A program made the position numbers and the translations under genes. From Aquatica leii (taxonomy: Eukaryota; Arthropoda; Insecta; Coleoptera; Lampyridae): a DNA stretch of 64,000 nt. Positions 11,566-18,770 of this stretch are shown in pieces. Under the pieces are notes generated by a model, which had not been told where the DNA came from, did not search any database, and saw nothing but the letters and a program-made list of their open reading frames with translations. The first letter of the stretch is position 1. Every line of letters begins with the position of its first letter. The DNA lies in contig CM069439.1 in assembly GCA_035610365.1 (NCBI GenBank), positions 16,815,533 to 16,879,532 of the forward strand, in the 5' to 3' direction.

Positions 11566-12605
11566 TAAGTTATTCTCTGTTCTTTCTCCCAAATACTGTT
11601 TCTACACTTTTTCTTTCTTTTAATTTTTTTTCTTATTTTTTCACTCCGCTATCTTGTTCGGTGCCTTTATTAATTTTTGTACTTCCACATACTTCCTTTG
11701 TTGTCGTTATTAATGCTTCTTTGATACTTTTCCATGCTATTTCTAATGGTACTTTATTTATATTTTTATTGATTTTATTCATTTTTACTTTTACTCTTGC
11801 CTTGTACTCCGTTGCTATCTCATCATTTCCTAGTTTGTATGTTTTAAATATTTCTGAATTAATTTTTGTTATTCCCATGTTCTTTGTTGTCTTATGGTTT
11901 TCTACTTGTATCTCTATTTCTGACGTCACTAGATAATGATCCGAATATATTTCTGGACCCCTTCTCACTTTTGTATCTTTTATTTCATTTCTGTATTGTC
12001 TGTTTATTATTATGTAATCTATAATAGATCTTTCATTTTTACTCACTACTTCTCTAGTGTATTTATAGATTTTCTTGTGCTCGAAGAAGGTATTTGTTAT
12101 TATCAGGTCATTCTGTATACAAAAATCAATCAATCGTGAACCATTATTGTTGCTTTTAGTTTCCCCATATCTTCCTATTACTTCTCCCGATTCCTCTGTT
12201 TTCCTTCCCACTCTTCCGTTAAAGTCTCCTATTATTAGCAATCTTCCCCTACTATCTTCTATTGTTTTTTCCAATGCCTTCAGAAGTCTTCTTTCTTTTG
12301 CGTTGTTCCATCTTTCTCTGGCCTGTATACCACAACAAGATTTATTCATGTTTGTTTCTCCATTTCTAGTTCTACCTTTAGTATTCTTTCAGAGACACCG
12401 GTCCATTTATGTATGTATTTTGCTTTCTCCTTTCTAATGATGCATCCTACTCTTTTTTTAGCTCTCTGCGTCAGCGTTACCCCGCTGTATAGCAATATAT
12501 GGCCTTCTTCTATTTCCATTCCCCCCTTCCCTTTTTTCTTTGTTTCTGTTAAGCCTAGTAGGTCTCGAATTCATCTATTATTTTGCACTCTTTTGCTGTT
12601 AAGCT
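11566..12605 (-). pseudogene. LINE ORF2 endonuclease (APE-like), RT part missing
   Basis: Apurinic-endonuclease-like domain that nicks target DNA for LINE insertion. The first block (about 12605-12360) reads LLGLTETKKKGKGG, then GHILLYSGVTLTQRAKKRVG and WTGVSERILKVELEMEKQ. After a frame change the 238-residue frame at 12349-11633 gives LLIIGDFNGRVGRKTEESGE (catalytic Asp-Asn), NDLIITNTFFEHKKIYKYTR, SIIDYIIINRQ and YSDHYLVTSEIEI with the Ser-Asp-His signature. It continues as a basic stretch (KKNKKKIKRKKK) and is cut at about 11565 by the mariner arm; the reverse transcriptase that should follow is absent. The layout and the partner ORF1 suggest an insect LINE with L1/RTE-like organisation; the clade is not certain. 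Confidence 0.87.
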
Positions 12606-12713
12606 TCTAGTGTTCTATGTGCCTGTTTTCAAGCACCTTTTGCTTTTACATTTTTTTCATTACATTTTCACTTTTTAGGTTTTTCCTGCATTCCTTTTCG
12701 TTTTTATTGTTAA
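12606..12713 (-). other. Spacer between LINE ORF1 and ORF2
   Basis: About 100 bases of T-rich plus-strand sequence (A-rich in the sense of the LINE) between the ORF1 stop and the recognisable ORF2 start. Confidence 0.5.
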
Positions 12714-13300
12714 TTAGTTTTTTGTAGTTTTACTTGTTATCTTGTCCTTCTGTTTTATTTCTTCTAGTTCATTGTTTTCTTTGTACCATTTCCATTCCTT
12801 TCCATCTATAAACAGCTTTTGGTAGCCACTTTTAACTGTTTTTCCTCTTTTTCTTTCTTCTCTTACTCTCTTTCTAATTTGTATTTCTATAGCCCTTTCT
12901 GGTTTAGTTAAATCGTTGTTTATGAATATTTTCTCACAGTTTGATTTCCTTAATTTGGATTTGTGTTTCATTATCTCTATTTTATTGTTTATGTTTTCTA
13001 ATTCAATTATACAAATTTTTGGTCCCGTTTGGTAGGCTGTTTTGATTTTGATATCAATTTTTAATTCTTCTTTTATAAATTCGTCCATTTCCTGTTTGAC
13101 TTTTGCAGCTTTATTTGAATTAGTCGTTATTCCGTATATTACTAAATTGTTCCGTCTCTTATCCTTTTCTATTTTTTTCAGTCTCTTTGTGGTGCTTTGT
13201 AGCTCTTTTTTATCTCTTTGTAAGTGCTTTTTATGATGGTATTCTCATTCTTTAAATTTTTGTTTTCATTTTTTAATATTTCAATTTCTTTATTAAATTT
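12714..13300 (-). pseudogene. LINE ORF1 protein, coiled coil plus RNA-binding domain
   Basis: The protein that packages LINE RNA. The upstream part (about 13300-13130) is a Lys/Glu-rich coiled coil (EIEILKNENKNLKNEN, then TKRLKKIEKDKRRNNLVIYG), in a different frame from the main ORF. The ORF at 13088-12714 gives MDEFIKEELKIDIKIKTAYQ, then ICIIELENINNKIEIMKHKS, IFINNDLTKPERAIE and VKSGYQKLFIDGKEWKWYKE. The RNP-like NLVIYG, the tract ending KHKSKLRKSN and the terminal GKEWKW motif are typical of ORF1 proteins in insect LINEs. It sits directly upstream of the endonuclease on the same strand, so both come from one copy. At least one frameshift breaks the coiled coil from the rest. Confidence 0.8.
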
Positions 13301-13374
13301 AATTTGTTCCGTTTATTGCTTATTACTTGTTTTACTTATTTTACTTCTTTCAATTTAGCATTGTTGTTAGTGTA

Positions 13375-14223
13375 TACTGACAGAAATCAGAATACCTAGT
13401 AATAATTTATTTATTTTAGTAATGTCTTGTAATCATGTTTATTACGTAAAGATACTTAAACGGTTAAAATTTGAATGGAATCGGGCAGGTAAAATCTGAG
13501 AAAAAAATCTTTATGAGAAAATCAATTCCTTCCTGGGGAGTCTCATCTCATGCTTTTAGTACAGCGTCATAATGTTCCGGTAGACTCTGTGGGGAATGGG
13601 ATAAATTTTGCAATCGCTTGCCTATAATATACCAGATATGCTCAATTGATGAAAGATCTGGAGATCTTAGTGGCCAAGATAGCATATTCATTTAATTACG
13701 CTTAAAGTGGTTTAACTTAACTATGGTTACATGCGGCCGTTCATTGGATTTTATAAAGTCATGAGGTAAGGTAGAACGTGTGTTTCCATAACGACCCGAA
13801 TGTAACGTTGGGCGCCTATGTTGCCTTTGATGAGGACTAAAGATGACTTACTACCGATGGCAATATTCTCCCAAACCATAACTACCACGGTGCGGTGAAC
13901 ATGTGTTTCTACAGAAATTTGAGGATGACGGCTTTCACCACATCGCCCGGCCATTATGAATTCTTAAACAACATAACGGTTTGTCGCTAATAAAATTACT
14001 GTATTATATTCCTGGTTCTATTAAACTCGTTTCTGCGCCATTGCACAGTGCACAAACAGATCAAAGAACTACTTAGAAATGTACTTTACGATAATCAAAG
14101 GTTTACTGTAGCTAAAAATGTCAATTGTAACCTATCGTGTTTTGAAAAACAAAATGTGTCAAAACAAAACAATATACAAAATATAATTGAAATTTTTATT
14201 TAGTGTTCTGATTTCTATTATTA
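13375..14223 (-). mobile_element. Tc1-like element remnant with short terminal inverted repeats
   Basis: The left end reads TA then CTGACAGAAATCAGAATACC. The right end in reverse complement reads TAATAGAAATCAGAACAC. These pair over AGAAATCAGAA(T/C)AC and are adjacent to TA. The element is about 0.85 kb, shorter than the usual 1.3-1.6 kb, so it has an internal deletion. It lies just upstream of the LINE ORF1 and carries a broken transposase on the minus strand. Confidence 0.7.
13560..13985 (-). pseudogene. Tc1-like transposase, catalytic-core fragment
   Basis: The frame at 13954-13751 gives HVHRTVVVMVWENIAIGSKS and LVLIKGNIGAQRYIRVVMET, the strand and turn after the first aspartate in Tc1 transposases. 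Upstream, GRAMWCESRHPQIS corresponds to the W-R-R loop. After a frame change, SNERPHVTIVKL stands where the family has DNARPHVA, so the second catalytic aspartate is Ser. Then MLSWPLRSPDLSSIEHIWYI keeps the third catalytic residue, Glu, and LQNLSHSPQSLPEHYDAVL is the C-terminal helix. The N-terminal DNA-binding domains and the first aspartate are absent. Confidence 0.83.
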
Positions 14224-15578
14224 TGTTAAGAATTTTTTTTTTGGCGCACTGGGTACAGATATTTTGCATCGTTCATTTTAAATTCAATTGGTAACATCGG
14301 ATTTCTTTAATTCCGGTTAATTCACGCGTTTGATATTCTACACCCAGAATGCACTTGTGAATTTAAATAAAAGAAATTGTTATGTGTCGTTAACCATTAG
14401 TTTTCCAAAAAGTCGTATGTTGATTAAATTTTACTACTACCTCACTGGTACGCGCCGACACCACTGGTTATTGGCGCGTAAATCGATATTCCGGTGGGGG
14501 AGGAGAGGTTGTTTTATCAAATACATTGATCAATCCTCTTTGACATTCTTCTCCAGTGCCCGCTACACCTAGTTCTTTTATTTTTACTTATTTACACGTC
14601 GTTTACTATTACGCTTCTAGCAAAGTGAATTACGAATGAAAAATTGAAAGTCTTTGTAGCGAGTTTTCCGCAAAAATTAAAAATTGCCTGCAATTACCAA
14701 AATGCCGATACGACGCCTTTATCCTGTTGACTAAAACTTAACCTTTTGCAGCAAAGATATTTTGGGGTCGCTATCTACAGTTCTATATTTCACGAAGGTA
14801 GAAAGAATCGCCGCTTTGTAATTATTTGAATTGTATCAAAAGTTAGTTTAGGCAGACGATACAAGTGGAAATAGAGGGCGTTTGCCGTAATTAAACATGG
14901 TTAATTTAATTTTTTTTCTTGAACATAACTGCGTTTCTTCTACAACTTAAGTGTAATGTAATGTGTATCAAGTTCTCTATTTGAATTACGTATGTATTGC
15001 ATTATTTAAATTTAGTCATTAGCTATATTTTTACTTTCTGTTCAGCCTTCAACGATTCAATTATGTGGAGTTTTCAGCAATTTGTCTTTTGTATAACTGC
15101 GATCACTAACTTTACGTCCAGCAAGTACATTATACGGTTTTCAGCTTTATTTGTATTTCGATCAAGTATCCTTGAATTTATAATCGTAGTCATGACCAGA
15201 GTTTGGCAAACACGTCGATGAATGTAACCTTACGATATTTGCAAGTTTCGAAAGTAGCATTATTAATATAACTGATATCCAGCTATCTATGTTAAGGAAC
15301 TTATATTTGGGGTAAGTCTTGTATTTTGTAGTGAATTGAACGTTCACTGCTAATTCTTTTTTTTTACGGTATTATTTGTAATTACTCGTGATTCAAATTT
15401 GTTTCATTGCTTTAATATTTTGACCGAGTTAGCTTAAGTATCCTGTACTTTTTTGTTTCGCTTCTTATTAAAACACATACATTATTATTTTATTATTGCT
15501 CGTGATAATAAAAAAATGGCATGTGTTATTGATTGAAAAAAATATTAATATATACAGTATTACTTTCTCTCGTTGATT
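14224..15578. other. Noncoding stretch next to the Penelope insertion
   Basis: Slightly less A+T-rich than its surroundings, with no recognisable coding region. Together with 18529-18770 it formed one continuous piece before the Penelope-like element inserted. The right part of that piece is similar to 59690-59890, so this may be the body of an older repeat. Confidence 0.5.
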
Positions 15579-15590
15579 CTTGTTTACTTT
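15579..15590 (+). repeat. 12-bp target-site duplication, left copy
   Basis: CTTGTTTACTTT immediately precedes the Penelope-like element and is repeated exactly at 18517-18528. Confidence 0.85.
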
Positions 15591-15735
15591 ATGTAATAGC
15601 GAAGGCTTCCACGGCCGGAATCTATACTAACATTAGAATGTCTTCCGGGTTTGGACCGTGTTATAGTTGCAACCGAAGCTGCCAACGTTTCGCCCACTTT
15701 CGTAAGGGGCTTCATCAGGGCGTGAGATAAATCGC
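15591..15735 (-). repeat. PLE pseudo-LTR, 3' copy
   Basis: Includes the block shared with 18372-18438 (CGGCCGGAATCTATACTAAC) and its continuation through GTTGCAACCGAAGCTGCCAA to TTCATCAGGG. The continuation is shared, inverted, with 18446-18515 and contains the hammerhead-like motif. Confidence 0.88.
15662..15718 (-). ncRNA. Hammerhead-ribozyme-like motif in PLE pseudo-LTR
   Basis: On the minus strand CTGATGA (15718-15712) is followed by a stem (GCCCCTT, loop ACGA, AAG-T-GGGC, one bulge) and then GAAA (15691-15688): the two invariant hammerhead core boxes separated by a well-paired stem II. Directly after comes a second hairpin (GTT-G-GCAGC, loop TTCG, GTTGC-AAC). Hammerhead motifs are established in pseudo-LTRs of Penelope-like elements in many animals. 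I did not find a convincing stem I or settle the cleavage site, so full ribozyme architecture is unproven. Confidence 0.5.
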
Positions 15736-15736
15736 A

Positions 15737-15944
15737 AAACTCAAACAAGCAATAAAATCTAACTAAGAACTTCTCAAAAGTTAGGTTATCCACTTGTGAA
15801 ACAAGCCATAACCTAAACTATGAAAAGGTAAGAAAGAAACCGATAACCTGAAAAAGCAAACGAAAATCTAACAAAGAATCACTACCGAGTTAGGTAATCA
15901 ACTTGTGAACCAAGCCAGATTCTAAACTAGGTAGAAGTGACTTA
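15737..15944 (-). repeat. Imperfect tandem duplication of about 100 bp in the PLE 3' untranslated region
   Basis: 15737-15836 and 15848-15944 align: both carry an AAAATCTAAC(T/A)AAGAA segment, then GTTAGGT(T)A, ACTTGTGAA(A/C)CAAGCCA and CTAAACTA(T/G)G in the same order. The second copy reaches the stop codon of the RT frame. Confidence 0.7.
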
Positions 15945-17909
15945 AGAAGAAATAGTCTCCGTATTTAAAGGAACAGGATCGTCACGGATGATTAAGCTCG
16001 ACCCTGATTGGGTTACGGTTGCTAGGGGGCGTGTTTTTGTTAAATGACTAATAACCGGAAACCAAAGAGGGGATCGTTCGAAACCATGATCGCGATTGAA
16101 GTTATTGGGGTGTTTGATGATTTCTATGCTTTCTCGGAATTTTCTGTTGAAAAAGAATGGAGATTTGGCAATCAACGAAACATTATCAAAATCTATCTTG
16201 TGACCTGTAGTAAAATGATGTTCAGCGACCGCAGACTTGGAAGTATACCTTTTCCTTATACAACGATCATGTTCTGAAATGCGAGTAATGACGGAACGAC
16301 CGGTTTCACCAATGTAGACTAAACCACAAGAACAGGGAATTTGGTATACACCTTGAGATGAAAGTGTAGGAAATTTGTCTTTGGGAGAAGGAAGAATCTG
16401 AGAGATTTTGCCTGTCGAGTTGAATATGGGTTTAATACCATTCTTACGAAGGAGTTTCCCTATTTGATCTGTAACCTTGTGAATGTAGGGTAAGAAGGCC
16501 AATTTCGGGTTGGATTCGGGAGTAGAAATGTCCTTAGGTAATCGAGTACGTGGATGTAAACGACGATTAATAACTCTATCAATATCTCGTTTTACATAAC
16601 CATTGTTTACTAAGGTTCTAGTAAGATGACGGAGTTCTGAGTCTAGATTCTCAGGTTGACAAATAGAAAAGACACAATGGACCAAAGATTCAATGACAGA
16701 ACGTTTCTGTGCAGGATGATGATGAGACGAAGCATGAAGGTATCTGTCCGTATGGGTGGGTTTGCGATAAACAGAATGGCCTAGAAGTCCGTCGGGCTTA
16801 CGAGTCACAAGAACGTCAAGAAATGGAAGAGAACCATTACTTTCGATTTCCATAGTAAATTTGATATCTAAGTGTTGATTGTTAAGATGATCAAGAAACT
16901 TAGACAATTCAAGATGACCATGAGACCAAACAATAAACGTGTCGTCAACATATCTAAACCACACTTTAGGTTTTAATATTGATGATTCCAAAGCAACCGT
17001 TTCAAAGGATTCCATAAAAATGTTAGCTACAACAGGTGATAGAGGAGAACCCATAGCAGCACCAGAAACTTGTTCGTAAAACTTATTATCAAATTGGAAG
17101 TAAGTAGAGGATAGACACTTTTCAATAAGAGGAACCAAACTCAAGTCCTTACCATGTTGAGACAGAATCTGTTTGATGATAATAAGCGAATCCTTAATAG
17201 GAACTTTAGTAAAAAGTGAAGTAACATCAAAGCTCACGAGAAGATCTTGGGGTTCAAGTTTTATAGTTTCTAGACGTTGAATAAAATGCTGAGAGTTGAG
17301 GATGTGAGAAGAGGTTTTGCCTGTAAACTCGCAAAGAATGTTGGACAAGAACTTGGCTAGTTTGTAAGTAGGAGACTGGATAGTACTGACGATAGGTCGA
17401 AAAGGAATACCTTGTTTGTGAATTTTGGGAAGTCCGTATAGACGAGGTGGTTTAGAATCTGATGGGGTAAGTCGACGTTTAGTTTCAGGGGGTAGATTGG
17501 ATGATTTGATGATTTGGCTAACCTCGCGTTCAACCCTCGAAGTGGGGTTATGGGTTAGAAGAGCGTAAGTTTCCTCAGACAAAATAGAATTGATTTTCGT
17601 AACATAATCAATTTGGTTCAAAACTACAGTGGCGTTGCCCTTGTCGGCTGGAAGAACAATAATATTAGGGTTCTTACGAAGACTTTTTAGAGCTGACTCT
17701 TCCGACTTGGAAATGTTGGATTTAGGAATTTTAGATGATTCAAGAATTTTGCCAGTGTTAATACGAATGGGATCTGAGATGTGGCGAGGAAGATGTCTTA
17801 TAGAAGACTCAACAGCACATAGAATATCTTCTTTAGGAATACGTTTAGGAGCAACCGCAAAATTCAAACCTTTAGAGAGCACCGATTCCTGTTCTGAAGT
17901 GAGAACCAA
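15942..17909 (-). CDS. PLE reverse transcriptase with GIY-YIG endonuclease (655 residues)
   Basis: It copies element RNA and nicks target DNA. The RT order is clear: PADKGNATVVLN (about 87-98), RLYGLPKIHK (156-165), motif A SFDVTSLFTKVP (226-237), motif B AAMGSPLSPVVANIFME (284-300), motif C RYVDDTFIVW (319-328), and LPFLDVLVTRKPDG (361-374). The GLPKIHK block and the telomerase-like RT are PLE hallmarks. The GIY-YIG nuclease is VYQIPCSCGLVYIGETGR (521-538), His in SEHDRC (547), Glu in RESIEI (593 or 596) and Asn in HPNNFNRDHG (603). All visible catalytic residues are present. The frame lacks the usual N-terminal segment, which is the overlapping ORF at 17911-18474. The sequence MVLTSEQESVLSKGLNFAVA is internal in relatives, so the listed Met is not the natural start. 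Confidence 0.93.
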   Translation of the reverse strand: MVLTSEQESVLSKGLNFAVAPKRIPKEDILCAVESSIRHLPRHISDPIRINTGKILESSKIPKSNISKSEESALKSLRKNPNIIVLPADKGNATVVLNQIDYVTKINSILSEETYALLTHNPTSRVEREVSQIIKSSNLPPETKRRLTPSDSKPPRLYGLPKIHKQGIPFRPIVSTIQSPTYKLAKFLSNILCEFTGKTSSHILNSQHFIQRLETIKLEPQDLLVSFDVTSLFTKVPIKDSLIIIKQILSQHGKDLSLVPLIEKCLSSTYFQFDNKFYEQVSGAAMGSPLSPVVANIFMESFETVALESSILKPKVWFRYVDDTFIVWSHGHLELSKFLDHLNNQHLDIKFTMEIESNGSLPFLDVLVTRKPDGLLGHSVYRKPTHTDRYLHASSHHHPAQKRSVIESLVHCVFSICQPENLDSELRHLTRTLVNNGYVKRDIDRVINRRLHPRTRLPKDISTPESNPKLAFLPYIHKVTDQIGKLLRKNGIKPIFNSTGKISQILPSPKDKFPTLSSQGVYQIPCSCGLVYIGETGRSVITRISEHDRCIRKRYTSKSAVAEHHFTTGHKIDFDNVSLIAKSPFFFNRKFRESIEIIKHPNNFNRDHGFERSPLWFPVISHLTKTRPLATVTQSGSSLIIRDDPVPLNTETISS

Positions 17910-17910
17910 A

Positions 17911-18474
17911 CTAGATAAATTGACAAACCGTCTTTACTGAGTTAGTAGTAGAAGAAACTTTACGATTCTTGGATTCCAATAATTGAAACTTTTTGAGATG
18001 ACCTTCAGTGGTTAGTCGTCGAGTGGTATCAGACTGCTGGTAAGTAATGTTGTCAAAGAATTTCCAATCATCCGGGGATAGAGTGTTGGCCAACTCAAGA
18101 TGAAGATAAAAGAGTTGTTTCGAAATGGTGTCTAACTCTCGCCTAGTTTGCTTAATCCGTTCGCGTATCAACGCTAGACTAGCACGGTGTAGGATGTTTT
18201 TAGAAGAACGTGTCTGAATGTGGAACTTAATTTTGAGGAATGCAGGAATGATGTTGTGGTCACGACAGCGACTAAGAAAGGTTAAATTGCACAAAAGTTT
18301 GACGAGTTTGTGGCGAAGTTTGGAAAATACGGAGGTTTTAGAAGAAATATTCTCCCCGTAGAGATTGTTAATGTAATAGCGAAGGCTTCCACGGCCGGAA
18401 TCTATACTAACATTAGAATGTCTTCCGGGTTTGGACACTACTAGTGGGCGAAACGTTGGCAGCTTCGGTTGCAA
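17911..18474 (-). CDS. PLE N-terminal coding region, frameshifted from the RT frame
   Basis: A 187-residue frame running into the RT region. It begins inside the inverted terminal copy and the pseudo-LTR (KPGRHSNVSIDSGRGSLRYY is pseudo-LTR sequence read as protein) and continues with a basic, helical region (KLRHKLVKLLCNLTFLSRCR, then LIRERIKQTRRELDTISKQL) and HLKKFQLLESKNRK. It ends KTVCQFI at a stop, while the neighbouring frame reads RRFVNLSSLVLTSEQESVL, which continues into the RT. A single one- or two-base change near 17930-17960 splits what was probably one ORF of about 840 residues. The real start codon may lie downstream of the pseudo-LTR. Confidence 0.75.
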   Translation of the reverse strand: MQPKLPTFRPLVVSKPGRHSNVSIDSGRGSLRYYINNLYGENISSKTSVFSKLRHKLVKLLCNLTFLSRCRDHNIIPAFLKIKFHIQTRSSKNILHRASLALIRERIKQTRRELDTISKQLFYLHLELANTLSPDDWKFFDNITYQQSDTTRRLTTEGHLKKFQLLESKNRKVSSTTNSVKTVCQFI

Positions 18475-18515
18475 CTATAACACGGTCCAAACCCGGAAGA
18501 CATTCTAATGTTAGT
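18372..18515 (-). repeat. PLE 5' terminus: pseudo-LTR copy plus inverted tail (fold-back)
   Basis: 18372-18438 repeats 15591-15657 almost exactly. 18446-18515 is the reverse complement of about 15632-15703, so GTCCAAACCCGGAAGACATT occurs facing both ways around a short spacer (CACTACTA). It keeps the GAAAC box and the following hairpin but lacks the CTGATGA box, so this copy cannot form a hammerhead. Confidence 0.88.
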
Positions 18516-18516
18516 A

Positions 18517-18528
18517 CTTGTTTACTTT
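18517..18528 (+). repeat. 12-bp target-site duplication, right copy
   Basis: CTTGTTTACTTT, identical to 15579-15590. Confidence 0.85.
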
Positions 18529-18559
18529 TCTCTTAATTTCTTTGATAGTGGGTGCAGAC

Positions 18560-18770
18560 GTACCTTTGGTGTTTCCAAGCTGGGATTTTTCCAGTAAAAC
18601 GGAGTGATTCTTATTTTTTCCTGTTTTCTATTATAGTTTTCTTAACCACGCCCACTCACCGAGATTTCAGTTAGCTGTGGTGGCGTGGCTGTTAGTAACA
18701 GGTCTCATTAAAATAAAAACAAAATCTTGGGCCATCCAATTGTTTTATGGCAAAAATCGAATGTAAAATA
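18560..18770 (+). repeat. Diverged interspersed repeat, copy 1
   Basis: Aligns in the same orientation with 59690-59890. Landmarks are CA(C/T)GCC(C/G)A(C/T)TCACCGA, TT(C/T)AGTTA(G/A)C(T/C)GTGGTG(G/T)CGT and a later AAAATCTTGGGCCA against AGATTTTTTGCCA. By eye about three-quarters of the bases match over the best 110. Type unknown. Confidence 0.45.

Larger units (their letters stand above)
15591..18516 (-). mobile_element. Penelope-like retroelement (PLE), nearly complete
   Basis: A 2.93-kb insertion bounded by a perfect 12-bp duplication. Coding sense is minus. The 3' end (15591-15735) is a pseudo-LTR block starting GTAATAGCGAAGGCTTCCAC on the plus strand. The same block recurs at the 5' end (18372-18438) in direct orientation. 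Outside it, 18446-18515 repeats part of the block in inverted orientation, so the 5' end is a fold-back. Between them lie an N-terminal frame and a 655-residue RT plus GIY-YIG frame separated by one frameshift. Exact flanks and long open frames suggest a recent insertion. Variable target duplications and terminal rearrangements of this kind are known for PLEs. Confidence 0.93.

Noticed and set aside
11532..13236. Long plus-strand open frames rich in Ser, Phe and Leu
   Set aside because: They are antisense shadows of the LINE endonuclease and ORF1 on the minus strand, which show real protein motifs.
16044..17940. Plus-strand frames at 16044-16277 and 17629-17940
   Set aside because: Antisense to the PLE RT frame; no motif of their own.
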